Positions 1-8,532 of a DNA stretch of 64,000 nt are shown here, in pieces. The notes beneath the pieces are model-generated. The model had not been told where the DNA came from. It worked only from the letters and a program-made list of their open reading frames with translations, and searched no databases. Numbering within the stretch: the stretch's first letter is position 1; the number at the start of each line of letters is the position of its first letter. Source of the stretch: Chitinophaga sp. Cy-1792 (GTDB taxonomy: Bacteria > Bacteroidota > Bacteroidia > Chitinophagales > Chitinophagaceae). The position numbers were made by a program, and so were the translations under genes. The stretch covers positions 3,410,001 to 3,474,000 of the forward strand of contig NZ_VWWO01000001.1 in the NCBI RefSeq assembly GCF_011752935.1. Reading direction: 5' to 3'.

Positions 1-1
1 G

Positions 2-148
2 TCAATTTTCATCCTGGATAACCCAACCATTGGAGTAGCTACCATCCTGGGTATCCTGGCCGCCGGCTTTTGGATGGCAGGCGTTTTCAGCATTATTTTC
101 GCTTTCCGGCTCCGACGTGTGAAGAAAGATTTAAAAAACCTCGTTTAA
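2..148 (+). CDS. C-terminal end of a membrane protein, HdeD/DUF308-like (5' partial)
   Basis: Only the last 48 codons are inside the window; the gene begins upstream. The visible part has one hydrophobic helix (about ATILGILAAGFWMAGVFSII) followed by a basic tail (FRLRRVKKDLKN) and a TAA stop. This 'helix, then AFRLR plus lysines' ending resembles the last helix of HdeD/DUF308 acid-resistance membrane proteins, but the piece is too short to be sure. A good intrinsic terminator follows 24 bases after the stop. Confidence 0.45.
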   Translation, partial: SIFILDNPTIGVATILGILAAGFWMAGVFSIIFAFRLRRVKKDLKNLV

Positions 149-171
149 TCATTACTGATTTCTCTCTATAC

Positions 172-202
172 AAAAAAGGGCAGCGAAAGCTGTCCTTTTT
201 TC
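172..202 (+). terminator. Intrinsic terminator after the partial membrane protein gene
   Basis: A 7-bp stem GGGCAGC/GCTGTCC (one G-U pair) closes a GAAA tetraloop. It is flanked by an A-run on the left and a T-run on the right, so it may work in both directions. It separates the upstream gene from the M1 peptidase gene. Confidence 0.85.
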
Positions 203-245
203 TTTATCTTCCAATACACATTAAAAAACATCTGCCATCGTAACG

Positions 246-2876
246 ATGAAATTAAAGTTTAGTCCACTTGCGCTGCTTTTACTGCTTTCTTTGGTGCAGC
301 CAGCCTTAGCCCAGTCAAAATTCGACCAGCACGAAGCTTTTGCTCCCATCTTTTATACTTCCAACGGTAACGAATACCGCACTGCCGACGGAAGACCCGG
401 ACCTGCCTACTGGCAAAATGCGGCCGACTATAACATCCAGGCTACCCTCGACACTGTCGCCCAGCGTATTACCGGTTCCGTACGGATCAGTTATCATAAC
501 AACAGTCCCAATACCCTGCCTTACGTCTGGCTGCAGCTGGACCAGCAGGCTTTTAAGAAAGATGCCCGCGCCACAGCCACACAGCTTCCCGCAGAAGCCC
601 GGCTGGCAGGCAACAGCTTTACCAACGGCTTCGAACTTAAAGAAATCAGCATCGTCCTCAATGGTAAGTCATACAATGTGGCTTACACCATCACGGATAG
701 CCGTATGCAACTCCGGCTGCCTGCTCCGCTGGCAACAAAAGCCGATATGCAGATCAACATCAACTACGCTTTTACTATCCCCGAAGATGGTACCGACCGC
801 ATGGGGCGCATGCCATCGAAATACGGTACCGTATATACGATTGCGCAATGGTACCCACGCATGGCCGTTTATGACGACGTGCTCGGCTGGAATAACCTGC
901 CCTACCTCGGCAACGGTGAATTCTACCTGGAATACGGCAATTATGAATATGATATCACCGCGCCGGCTAATATGATCGTTGCAGGCTCCGGTGAACTGAC
1001 CAATGCGGCAAAGGTATTGAGCGCCGAACAGCAAAAGCAGCTCAGTATTGCGGCACAGAGCGACAACACCGTTGCCATCCGTTCCGCAGCTGCTGTGCAG
1101 GCACAAACACCTGCCTCCGGCAATAAAACCTGGCATTTCTCCTGTAAGAATGCCCGCGATGTAGCCTGGGCAGCCTCCGCAGCGTTCATATGGGATGCTG
1201 CAAAAATCAATCTCCCGGAAAATAAAAAAGCACTCGCACAATCGGTCTACCTCCTCGAAAATGCCGACAGCAACGGATGGGGAAGAGCTACTGAATACAC
1301 CAAAGCCTGCATCGAACACTATTCAACCCAATGGTTTCCCTATCCTTATCCGGTAGCTACCAATGTTGCCGGACGTGTTGGTGGTATGGAATACCCGGGC
1401 ATCGTTTTCTGCTCCTGGAAAGCCAATAAAAATAGCCTCTGGGGTGTTACCACGCACGAATTCGGCCATACCTGGTTCCCGATGATCGTAGGCTCTAATG
1501 AACGGAAATATCCCTGGATGGACGAAGGTTTCAACACCTTTATCAATGGTATCTCTTCAGCTGCCTTCCACCAGGGGGAATACTATACGCCGGCGCAGCT
1601 GGCAAACGGTGTCAACTCCCTCCATCAAACCGTTGATGAAGCGGTTATGACCATGCCGGATGTAGTGGCAGACCGCTACCTGGGTATTGCTGCCTATTAT
1701 AAACCGGCCATGGGACTGGAATTGCTGAGAAATACAATAATCGGTAGGGAAAGATTTGATGATGCCTTCAGGCAATATATCCGGAGCTGGGCGTATAAAC
1801 ACCCTACACCGAACGACTTCTTCAGAAGCATGGAAAACGCCACCGGAGAAGATCTGAGCTGGTTCTGGAAAGGATGGTTCTTTAATACCTGGAAACTGGA
1901 TCTCGCAGTGAAAGACGTGAAATATGTAAAAGATGATCCGGCAAGTGGTGCCCTGATTACGCTGGAATGCCTGGAGCAGCTGCCCATGCCGGTAACCGTG
2001 GCCATCAAACAGGCCAATGGCACTACAGATACACTGAAACTGCCGGTGGAAATATGGCAGCATGGCCCAACCTACGTATTGCCTTACCCATCCACCTCTA
2101 AGCTGGTAGCAGTAACGCTGGACCCACTCGGTGAACTCCCGGATGAAAACAGGAATAACAATTCCTGGAAAGGGAATGATGTCGCAAAGCAGGTGCCGGC
2201 AGGTATAACGCCAACGGATATACTTCGTAATTATATTACTGCCTGCGGCGGTATGGAGAAAATGAAATCATTGCAGGATATCGCCTTTACCCTCGCTGGT
2301 GAAGCGTTGGGGGTAAAGATCATGACAACTACCCGGGCAAAATTTAAAGATGGATATTTTTTTTGCAGAGAAGTCTATCTTCCTGCGCAACAGCAAACCC
2401 TTTTCCTGACACGTATCCAGAACGATAGCGTAATGGTGATGAGAAATGGTAAAATGGTGTCGCTCTCTGCTGCTGAAAAAGGGGTGGAAATGGATAAACA
2501 TATGCTCTTCCCGGAATACTATTATCTGGGAAATCCGGATATGGTGAAGCTGGAACTCGCTCCCACAGAGGAAATGGTTAATGGTGCCCCCGCTTATGTA
2601 TTGTCTGTGGCTACCAGCAACGGTACCGTTTTCAGAAATTATTATGATGAGAAAACAGGCCTGAAAGTGCGCAGTATCATTGTTACAACAGAAGAAAATA
2701 CCGGCAGTAATGTCATCACCGATTACAGTGATTACCGCGATGTAGAGGGATATAAAGTACCTTATAAGCTGCTGGTAGATATAGGCGGCAAACAGCAACA
2801 CCACGACCTCACTACCATTAAATTCAACCAGGGCCTGAGCAAAGAACAGGTCTGCCAGCGTTTCTCTCCCCAATAA
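246..2876 (+). CDS. Secreted M1 family metallopeptidase (aminopeptidase)
   Basis: Zinc aminopeptidase of the M1 (gluzincin) family, probably exported to the periplasm or cell surface to cut peptides from their N-terminus. A signal peptide covers about residues 1-22 and ends in ALA-Q. The substrate-recognition motif is GGMEYPG (379-385, a GAMEN variant). The zinc site is HEFGH (404-408) followed 18 residues later by Glu427 in WMDEGFNTF, so all expected ligands are present. After the peptidase region, about residues 650-876 form an extra beta-rich domain that starts with an '[14 protein letters not shown]' pattern. It resembles LolA-like C-terminal extensions often seen on Bacteroidota secreted peptidases. 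The gene is monocistronic: a terminator precedes it and two tandem hairpins follow it. Its peptide specificity cannot be read from the sequence. Confidence 0.92.
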   Translation: MKLKFSPLALLLLLSLVQPALAQSKFDQHEAFAPIFYTSNGNEYRTADGRPGPAYWQNAADYNIQATLDTVAQRITGSVRISYHNNSPNTLPYVWLQLDQQAFKKDARATATQLPAEARLAGNSFTNGFELKEISIVLNGKSYNVAYTITDSRMQLRLPAPLATKADMQININYAFTIPEDGTDRMGRMPSKYGTVYTIAQWYPRMAVYDDVLGWNNLPYLGNGEFYLEYGNYEYDITAPANMIVAGSGELTNAAKVLSAEQQKQLSIAAQSDNTVAIRSAAAVQAQTPASGNKTWHFSCKNARDVAWAASAAFIWDAAKINLPENKKALAQSVYLLENADSNGWGRATEYTKACIEHYSTQWFPYPYPVATNVAGRVGGMEYPGIVFCSWKANKNSLWGVTTHEFGHTWFPMIVGSNERKYPWMDEGFNTFINGISSAAFHQGEYYTPAQLANGVNSLHQTVDEAVMTMPDVVADRYLGIAAYYKPAMGLELLRNTIIGRERFDDAFRQYIRSWAYKHPTPNDFFRSMENATGEDLSWFWKGWFFNTWKLDLAVKDVKYVKDDPASGALITLECLEQLPMPVTVAIKQANGTTDTLKLPVEIWQHGPTYVLPYPSTSKLVAVTLDPLGELPDENRNNNSWKGNDVAKQVPAGITPTDILRNYITACGGMEKMKSLQDIAFTLAGEALGVKIMTTTRAKFKDGYFFCREVYLPAQQQTLFLTRIQNDSVMVMRNGKMVSLSAAEKGVEMDKHMLFPEYYYLGNPDMVKLELAPTEEMVNGAPAYVLSVATSNGTVFRNYYDEKTGLKVRSIIVTTEENTGSNVITDYSDYRDVEGYKVPYKLLVDIGGKQQHHDLTTIKFNQGLSKEQVCQRFSPQ

Positions 2877-2884
2877 AAAAATCT

Positions 2885-2927
2885 TTGTAGTTACAGCCGC
2901 CACCTGCGGTGGCGGCTGTAACTACAA
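2885..2927. repeat. Perfect 20-bp inverted repeat (hairpin 1)
   Basis: The left arm at 2885-2904 (TTGTAGTTACAGCCGCCACC) and the right arm at 2908-2927 are exact reverse complements around a 3-base TGC loop. The hairpin lies 9 bases after the M1 peptidase stop. No T-run follows on the plus strand, so it is not a standard intrinsic terminator. It may be a dispersed palindromic element or an mRNA 3'-end stabiliser. Confidence 0.9.
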
Positions 2928-2960
2928 CTTCAAAAGTATGCCGAAGGCCTACTTTTGAAG
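2928..2960. repeat. Second, directly abutting inverted repeat (hairpin 2)
   Basis: The arms are CTTCAAAAGTA (2928-2938) and TACTTTTGAAG (2950-2960), exact reverse complements. Inside them a GCC-GAA-GGC mini-stem continues the helix after one mismatch. It begins on the base after hairpin 1 ends, so the two form a tandem hairpin unit of 76 bases before the cobQ start. Confidence 0.85.
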
Positions 2961-3003
2961 CAAAACAAAAAAGCAGGAAAATTCCCGGCAGGAAAATCCT
3001 CGT

Positions 3004-3011
3004 TACATTTG
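3004..3011 (+). promoter_or_regulatory. Possible -7 element (TACATTTG) just before cobQ
   Basis: TACATTTG matches the Bacteroidota -7 consensus TAnnTTTG exactly. No matching -33 TTTG sits 19-20 bases upstream. If used, transcription would start at or within a few bases of the ATG at 3017, giving a nearly leaderless mRNA. Confidence 0.35.
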
Positions 3012-3016
3012 CCTGC

Positions 3017-4474
3017 ATGAAGAGTATCATGTTTACCGGGACGGCCTCCGACGTGGGAAAAAGTGTGATCACCGCAGGCTTCTGCCGTATTTTTTTACAG
3101 GATGGCTATCATCCGGCGCCTTTCAAGGCGCAGAATATGTCGCTCAACAGCTATGCAACGCCGGAAGGCCTTGAAATAGGCCGTGCACAAGCGGTGCAGG
3201 CGGAAGCAGCAGGCGTGCCCTGTCATACTGATATGAACCCCGTACTGCTCAAACCGGTATCTGATACTGCCTCCCAGCTGGTGTTACACGGAAGCCCGGC
3301 AGGAAACCGTACGGCGAAAGAATACTTCAGCGAACCACATAATAACGCCCTCTTTACAGAGGTGACTACCGCCTACGACCGGCTGTCGGCCAGGTATAGC
3401 CCTGTGGTGATGGAAGGGGCAGGCAGCATCAGTGAAATCAACCTCTGGTCAAGGGATATTGTGAACATGCGCATGGCATATCACGCCAATGCGGCCGTTT
3501 ACCTGATCGCCGACATCGACAGGGGAGGCATCTTCGGCAGTATCTATGGTACGCTGGCCCTGCTGCCACCCGAACATAAAGCTCTTATCAAAGGTATTAT
3601 CATCAATAAATTCAGGGGAGATATCAGCCTGTTCGATGATGGCCGCCGCCAGCTGGAAGAGCTGACAGGCGTACCGGTTATCGGCGTGGTGCCTTATTTC
3701 CGGGATATTCATATCGAAGAGGAAGACAGTGTGACCCTGCACACAAAACAACGCCGCAGCGCTGCCGGCAAAGTGAATGTGGCCGTGGTACTGCTACGGC
3801 ATATGTCTAATTTCACCGACTTCGATCCGCTGGAAAGATATGATGCCGTCAATCTTTTTTATACAGATAACCCCATAGAGATCAGCAACGCGGATATTAT
3901 CATACTGCCGGGTAGTAAAAGCACCATTGCTGACCTGGTGGCCCTCCGCAATAATGGCACTGCCGCTGCTGTGCTACAGGCCTGGCAGCAGGGGAAAGTG
4001 GTGATAGGTATTTGTGGCGGCTACCAGATGATGGGTGAATGGATCGCCGACCCGGATGGGGTAGAGGGTGAAACGGCCGCAGTACCGGGTTTGGGGATAC
4101 TGCCGGTATCTACCGTAATTAAAACGGCGAAAACAACGGAGCAACGTCACTTCTATTTTGCCGGTACGGATACGCGATGTACCGGTTATGAAATTCATAT
4201 GGGCGATACCGTTAGTAAACTGCCCAAACCATTGAATACACTGGCCGATGGCACTACAGACGGATACCTGCAATCACCCAAATGCTGGGGAACCTATATG
4301 CATGGTATCCTTGACAATGAAGTAGTGGTGAATACCCTTTTGCAACAAACCGGAAAAGACCTGCAGGTTGCTTTCGACTACCACCAGTGGAAAGAAGAAC
4401 AATATAACAAATTGGCAGCCCTGCTTCGTGAACATCTTAATCTTTCAGCTGTTTATAAGACGTTGGAAAATTAA
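3017..4474 (+). CDS. cobQ: Cobyric acid synthase (adenosylcobyrinic acid a,c-diamide amidotransferase)
   Basis: Performs the four glutamine-dependent amidations (side chains b, d, e and g) that turn adenosylcobyrinic acid a,c-diamide into cobyric acid in cobalamin synthesis. The N-terminal ATP-binding domain opens with MFTGTASDVGKSV, the P-loop-like motif of CobQ/CobB/BioD ATPases. The C-terminal class I glutamine amidotransferase domain has its nucleophile Cys333 in GICGGYQMMGE and a histidine in WGTYMHGI. The ATG at 3017 was chosen because the family motif starts five residues later. Reading further upstream would run through the hairpin region. The resulting 485 aa is normal for the family. 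The stop is 9 bases before a cobD-like gene, so the two are probably cotranscribed. No cobalamin riboswitch was recognised upstream. Confidence 0.93.
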   Translation: MKSIMFTGTASDVGKSVITAGFCRIFLQDGYHPAPFKAQNMSLNSYATPEGLEIGRAQAVQAEAAGVPCHTDMNPVLLKPVSDTASQLVLHGSPAGNRTAKEYFSEPHNNALFTEVTTAYDRLSARYSPVVMEGAGSISEINLWSRDIVNMRMAYHANAAVYLIADIDRGGIFGSIYGTLALLPPEHKALIKGIIINKFRGDISLFDDGRRQLEELTGVPVIGVVPYFRDIHIEEEDSVTLHTKQRRSAAGKVNVAVVLLRHMSNFTDFDPLERYDAVNLFYTDNPIEISNADIIILPGSKSTIADLVALRNNGTAAAVLQAWQQGKVVIGICGGYQMMGEWIADPDGVEGETAAVPGLGILPVSTVIKTAKTTEQRHFYFAGTDTRCTGYEIHMGDTVSKLPKPLNTLADGTTDGYLQSPKCWGTYMHGILDNEVVVNTLLQQTGKDLQVAFDYHQWKEEQYNKLAALLREHLNLSAVYKTLEN

Positions 4475-4483
4475 TCAGTATAT

Positions 4484-5506
4484 ATGAACCCTGTGAATGG
4501 AGAAGGTGGAGATAAGTTTCCCCGGAAAATAGTAGCGGATTTCAGCGAGAATACCTTGTACAGCGGACTTACAGCCGGGCTCAAAAGTCATCTGGCCGGC
4601 AGTCTGGATACGATCGTGCGTTATCCTTCGCCAGACGCTGGTCTGCTACAGGAGGCGCTGGAGAAGCAGCTGGAGCAGCAACCCGGCACCGTGTTGGTCA
4701 CCAATGGCGCCACACAGGCGGTTTACCTCATCGCACAATTGTTTGCCGGCGCTACCACCAGCATCATCGCGCCGACTTTTTCGGCGTATGAAGCGGCTGC
4801 GCGCCTGTTTAAGCACCAGGTCAGCTTTCTATGGTGGGATAAGCTGGATGATGGCTTTCGCATTGATACCGACCTCGTCTTTATCTGTAATCCGAATAAT
4901 CCCGGCGGACAGGTATTGGAAGAGGCTGTATTACAGCGGATGATCAATGCCAACCGTAAAACGATCTTTGTAGTGGACGAGGCCTATATCGATTTTACCA
5001 GGGAAACCCGGACGCTGGTGACGCATATTCATCGCCTGCCCAACCTGCTGGTGCTGCGCTCTCCTGCCAAGGTGGCCTGCTTCCCGGGCCTGCGCCTGGG
5101 ATATATTGCCGGCCAGAAGCCCCTCCTCGACAGGTTAAGGGCTTTCCAGCCGCCCTGGAGCGTTAACCAGCTCGCTATCACCGCCGGAATGTATATGTTG
5201 GCACATCCCAGGGAATTTGCCTTTAAACTGGACGACCTGCTGGCAAATACTTTTCAGCTGCGTGAAAAAATCAAAGCCATGCCGGAGTTCAAAGTCTATA
5301 GCTCCTATACGCATTATTTCTTATTTGAGACTTTGACAGGTACAGCCACAGAACTGAGGTCTTGGCTGCTGGATAAATATGCTATTTTGATAAGGGATGC
5401 CTCCGATTTTGAGGGACTAAGCTCAGGATTTTGTAGAATTGCATGCAGGAGCGAGGAGGATAATAAGCTGTTGATAACGGCATTGAAAAAATGGAGTCAT
5501 CTGTAG
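4484..5506 (+). CDS. PLP-dependent aminotransferase-fold enzyme, CobD-like threonine-phosphate decarboxylase
   Basis: Fold-type I PLP enzyme of the HisC/CobD group. Next to cobQ, the most likely role is CobD: decarboxylation of L-threonine-O-3-phosphate to (R)-1-amino-2-propanol phosphate, the linker that is joined to cobyric acid. Visible motifs are GGDKFPRKIVADFSEN near the N-terminus (CobD-like GGD...DFS.N), NPNNPGG, VVDEAYIDF, and the PLP lysine Lys196 in LRSPAK followed by PGLRLGYIAG. The 340-aa length fits. The SPAK version of the lysine motif differs from the more common S.TK. A histidinol-phosphate aminotransferase is the main alternative, but the context favours CobD. No other cobalamin genes are in the window. 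Confidence 0.75.
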   Translation: MNPVNGEGGDKFPRKIVADFSENTLYSGLTAGLKSHLAGSLDTIVRYPSPDAGLLQEALEKQLEQQPGTVLVTNGATQAVYLIAQLFAGATTSIIAPTFSAYEAAARLFKHQVSFLWWDKLDDGFRIDTDLVFICNPNNPGGQVLEEAVLQRMINANRKTIFVVDEAYIDFTRETRTLVTHIHRLPNLLVLRSPAKVACFPGLRLGYIAGQKPLLDRLRAFQPPWSVNQLAITAGMYMLAHPREFAFKLDDLLANTFQLREKIKAMPEFKVYSSYTHYFLFETLTGTATELRSWLLDKYAILIRDASDFEGLSSGFCRIACRSEEDNKLLITALKKWSHL

Positions 5507-5711
5507 AACGCGTATATTCACAAACGTTATATGAGCTGTTTCCCTTGCCTGTATTATATTTGAATTGTTTTAGAGAGATAGGCGGAGGATGCCCTTTTAA
5601 ATATATTTTTTTCGGTCAGATATCCGAATAGCGGCTACTGTCGGGCTTTTTATCTCAAAAAAACCATTCTACTGAACTAAAATTATGCTTGAAAAGTTAT
5701 AGCTTTAAGTA

Positions 5712-5762
5712 AGATAAATCCGGCTTGATACTGCATTGGCAGATAAATCCGGATATTTATCT
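5712..5762. repeat. Direct repeat plus inverted repeat before an SDR gene
   Basis: AGATAAATCCGG occurs at 5712-5723 and again at 5741-5752, 29 bases apart. The second copy is also the left half of an inverted repeat, AGATAAAT-CCGGAT-ATTTATCT (5741-5762). The element ends 30 bases before the ATG at 5793 and could be an operator. The rest of the 5507-5792 gap is AT-rich and shows no other feature. Confidence 0.5.
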
Positions 5763-5792
5763 GATCTCGAATCTCATCAATGTAAATTATCA

Positions 5793-6695
5793 ATGTTTAA
5801 TCCAACATATCCTGTTATAAGCATTCTGGGTTGTGGATGGGTAGGTAAGCCACTGGCGGTTCACCTGGCATCCATCGGTTATAGGGTGAAAGGTTCCCGT
5901 ACAACTGCCGAAGGTGTGGCAGAGCTGCATACACTGGGTATTGAAGGCTATACCGTCAGGCTGAAGGAAGATGCCATCGAAGGTGATAATGCTCCCTTCT
6001 GGGATGCCGATGTAATCATCATTGATGTGCCGCCACGGATGCAACGGGGGGATCATGCGTTTGTCGCAGAAATGGAAACATTGGCCGTAGCGCTGGAGCA
6101 AACACGTATCAGGCACGTAATTTTTGTCAGCTCTACTTCTGTTTATCCGAACATTAACGATAAGGTATATGAAGATTGTAATATACCGCCAGATAAGCCC
6201 AACGGTGTGGCATTGCTGAAAGCAGAGAAAGTGTTGCTGAACAAACCCGGTTTTAATACCGTCGTGCTACGTTTCGGCGGCCTCGCCGGATTCGACAGAT
6301 TGCCCAATACACAGAAGAAAGTCAATGACCCCAGGGCCCAGGATACACCACTCAATCTGATTCACCGTGCGGATTGCATAGGGGTGATAGAACGGGTGCT
6401 GGAAAAAGATATCTGGGGGGAAGTATTCAATGCATGTGCCAGCGGCCACCCGCTGCGTTTCAGCTATCACGTGCAGGCGGCTGCCCACTTCGATCTGCAA
6501 CGCCCGAGAAGAAAAGAACCTGAAGACGATAGCTATAAAATTGTTACAAACACCAAGGTCAAAGATTTGCTGGGCTACAGGTTCAAGTACGACAGCCCGT
6601 TACAGTTCTTTGATGATAAACCACCGAAGTCCTTCACAGAGATACTGAATGACCTCGATGTAATGAAAATTACGACTAGCGACGACGGAAGATAA
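5793..6695 (+). CDS. NAD(P)-binding SDR-family protein (YeeZ-like atypical epimerase/dehydratase)
   Basis: Extended-SDR-like Rossmann protein of about 300 aa. The dinucleotide-binding glycine motif GCGWVGKPLA is at residues 10-19, right after the first strand (PVISIL). Later segments HVIFVSSTSVYP and RFGGLAGFDRLPN fit the nucleotide-sugar epimerase/dehydratase fold. The classical YxxxK is not evident, as in the YeeZ-like atypical group, so catalytic activity is uncertain. The ATG at 5793 was preferred to an in-frame TTG at 5736, because the latter adds 19 unlike residues and overlaps the repeat element. The substrate is unknown. Confidence 0.7.
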   Translation: MFNPTYPVISILGCGWVGKPLAVHLASIGYRVKGSRTTAEGVAELHTLGIEGYTVRLKEDAIEGDNAPFWDADVIIIDVPPRMQRGDHAFVAEMETLAVALEQTRIRHVIFVSSTSVYPNINDKVYEDCNIPPDKPNGVALLKAEKVLLNKPGFNTVVLRFGGLAGFDRLPNTQKKVNDPRAQDTPLNLIHRADCIGVIERVLEKDIWGEVFNACASGHPLRFSYHVQAAAHFDLQRPRRKEPEDDSYKIVTNTKVKDLLGYRFKYDSPLQFFDDKPPKSFTEILNDLDVMKITTSDDGR

Positions 6696-6834
6696 TATCA
6701 GAGGAGAACATGGTTTTAAAGCGACAAAAGGCAGTACAGTTTTTAACATAAAATTTTGTGCTATATGTGCGAAATATTCTTTAAATTGATAATGCCTTTG
6801 TCAACTTATTTTTATCTGCACTAAACAACTGCGG

Positions 6835-7155
6835 ATGACCAACAACCTAAACCTTTATACCGTGTTCACTTATTTATTGTACGCCCTGGCGGCAGTAACC
6901 TTGCTGGTAGTATCCTTCAGATTGCTGAATAAAAAGAAACCCGTTCCTGCGGCTTTACGCTCCGCTGCTATTATCAAAATCAACAGCTATAAGTCTTTCG
7001 GCATTATGGCTACCATCCGGTTCAATGATGCCGGTGCTCCTAATGTGGGCGACCAGATAAAACAGGAGGGCGATACCTACAGGATCAAAGGGGTGATTGT
7101 TGAAAGTCCCCTGCAGCACGACCAGGTATGGGAGTGCAAGCTGGAAAAAATGTAA
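6835..7155 (+). CDS. Small membrane-anchored protein of unknown function
   Basis: 106 aa. An N-terminal membrane helix at about residues 8-27 (TVFTYLLYALAAVTLLVVSF) is followed by KKK and a soluble domain of about 75 residues. The soluble part (MATIRFNDAGAPNVGDQIKQ and after) looks like a small beta barrel, but I do not recognise a family. It lies 6 bases upstream of the DUF6881-like gene and probably shares its transcript. The C-terminal sequence is well formed and there is no sign of decay. Confidence 0.6.
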   Translation: MTNNLNLYTVFTYLLYALAAVTLLVVSFRLLNKKKPVPAALRSAAIIKINSYKSFGIMATIRFNDAGAPNVGDQIKQEGDTYRIKGVIVESPLQHDQVWECKLEKM

Positions 7156-7161
7156 TCATCC

Positions 7162-7449
7162 ATGCAATATGTCAAAATTTACTGGCTGCACCGTGAGGAA
7201 GATGAAGCGGAAGTTCAATTCATAGAACTGGATGAACTCCGCTTTGAATGCAGAAAAATAGAGTTATATCCGGACGGTACTTTTGGCATCGCTAACAGCA
7301 ACTTCAATTTCGGAGGCACTGCCCTCAGCGATCAACCATTTCCACAACTGGATAACCTCGGCAACGATCATGATCTTGTCGCGGAATTCATTTCCCACGA
7401 CGGATTTGAAAATACCTGGTACAGATATTATAATTTCCTGTCCGTTTAG
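7162..7449 (+). CDS. DUF6881-like small protein
   Basis: 95 aa, acidic. It opens with YVKIYWLHREEDEAEVQF, followed by LDELRFECRKIELYPDGTFG and then FGGTALSDQPFPQL. This order (K.YW.H, then E.R..RKvE.f.DG..g, then GgT.L...P.P) matches what I know of the DUF6881 family of unknown function. The start is 6 bases after the previous gene's stop. The role is unknown; such small acidic proteins often sit in clusters of adaptor or immunity-type genes, but nothing here proves that. Confidence 0.6.
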   Translation: MQYVKIYWLHREEDEAEVQFIELDELRFECRKIELYPDGTFGIANSNFNFGGTALSDQPFPQLDNLGNDHDLVAEFISHDGFENTWYRYYNFLSV

Positions 7450-7498
7450 GAGGAGCTGGCCTGCGGTTTGCTACATAAAACGTCTAAACCGCTCGTAT

Positions 7499-7723
7499 AT
7501 GCAGCCCTTTACTATTCAGACCCCCTCCGGCACCTTTCCTGTTAAATCCGCCGGATCCGCCGCTGATGACCGTTTTATAGTAGACGTTTTTGGCGAACAG
7601 GTACTCCTGGAAAAAGATGATGACGGCTATCTCAGGGCCTCCGGCGCCACTTTTGCCGGCCACCGCCTTGATATGGGCCTCCTCAACATGATCGCAGATT
7701 ATATTGGTAAAGCAACGGCATAA
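7499..7723 (+). CDS. Small hypothetical protein, 74 aa
   Basis: Starts at an ATG 49 bases after the DUF6881-like gene. The sequence MQPFTIQTPSGTFPVKSAGS, then DDRFIVDVFGEQVLLEKDDDGYLRAS, reads as a short beta-rich domain ending in an amphipathic helix (GLLNMIADYIGKA). No family was recognised. The reading frame continues open upstream, but that part overlaps the previous gene and looks non-coding. The stop codon lies inside the first unit of an 11-bp tandem repeat. Confidence 0.5.
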   Translation: MQPFTIQTPSGTFPVKSAGSAADDRFIVDVFGEQVLLEKDDDGYLRASGATFAGHRLDMGLLNMIADYIGKATA

Positions 7724-7756
7724 CAAGGGTATGTCAACGGTATGACAACGGCATAG
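7713..7756. repeat. Four tandem 11-bp repeats
   Basis: Four consecutive 11-mers are seen: CAACGGCATAA, CAAGGGTATGT, CAACGGTATGA and CAACGGCATAG. The consensus is CAACGGyATrN. The first unit contains the TAA stop of the 74-aa gene. The remaining 54 bases to the minus-strand SMUG2 gene hold no clear terminator. Confidence 0.8.
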
Positions 7757-7810
7757 CAGTGTAGTGTTGCCCGCGTTCCACATTCCGGGACATACTGTTG
7801 CCAATCCCTG

Positions 7811-8497
7811 CTATACATGCGCAGCAAAGGTATCCAGGTACTTCTGCACATACGCATCCTTAGACCTGCTCTTATACTGCATGACATACCGCGGATGCTC
7901 CAATGGTACCACTTCCTTAAAGAATTGATGCTCTGTGTTTAACCCCTGCAAAAATGCAGCGTTTTTACCCGTACCCATACAATAACAGACTTCATGGCTG
8001 ATCGGCCAGCTCAATTGCTCTTTCAGACATTTTACAATAAACGGCAGGGCTGATTTTGTCAGTGCCGCGGAATCATAATAATTGTAGTTGATGACCTTGT
8101 CGCCCTTGTCGGTGGTAAACCCCAGCGGACAAACAGACGTAATGTAAAACCGCTTATAAAACTTTTCCGGGCCGCCATAGGCGTTGATCACGTCATATAC
8201 AAATACCGATGAAGGCTCATGCGTCTTGAAATCTGTAATTTCCAGGCCTACCTGCTTCATGCGGGTGGTATCCGTAAAAGGCACCCCGGTAGACCCTGAG
8301 CCCAGTCTGCCAGGATTAATACCCAGTATAATCTGCCGGGGCTGGTTATCGCTGTAATACTTCCTGTAGAATTTTGTCATGATGTCCACGATGTCCTTTT
8401 TTTCACGGAAAGGGTTCATGACATGAATGCCTGCAGGCAGCTTACCTTCAAAATGGAGGGACTTATTAAATGCAATGATGCGGTCGGCCAGTGTCAA
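7811..8497 (-). CDS. SMUG2-type uracil-DNA glycosylase family protein (DUF4918)
   Basis: Predicted base-excision repair glycosylase of the uracil-DNA glycosylase superfamily, SMUG2/DUF4918 branch. This branch removes deaminated bases such as uracil or xanthine from DNA. The diagnostic segment is ILGINPGRLGSGSTGVPFTD (about residues 57-76); the GINPG motif corresponds to the catalytic loop. A C-terminal GTGKNAAFLQ...PLEHPRYVMQY segment matches the superfamily's second motif (HPR in place of HPS). At 228 aa the length is normal. It is co-directional with and 35 bases downstream of a hybrid kinase gene and faces the small-gene cluster. The damage specificity is inferred from the family only. Confidence 0.85.
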   Translation of the reverse strand: MTLADRIIAFNKSLHFEGKLPAGIHVMNPFREKKDIVDIMTKFYRKYYSDNQPRQIILGINPGRLGSGSTGVPFTDTTRMKQVGLEITDFKTHEPSSVFVYDVINAYGGPEKFYKRFYITSVCPLGFTTDKGDKVINYNYYDSAALTKSALPFIVKCLKEQLSWPISHEVCYCMGTGKNAAFLQGLNTEHQFFKEVVPLEHPRYVMQYKSRSKDAYVQKYLDTFAAHV

Positions 8498-8532
8498 CTT
8501 ACAAGGGTTTGATTCCTGTTAAGCTACGCAAA

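Noticed and set aside
2885..3016. Cobalamin riboswitch upstream of cobQ
   Set aside because: The region folds into two simple hairpins and lacks the B12-box sequence; no riboswitch core is visible.
2909..3016. Extended N-terminus of CobQ starting at 2909
   Set aside because: The extra 36 residues lie inside the hairpins and resemble no CobQ; the family motif starts right after the ATG at 3017.
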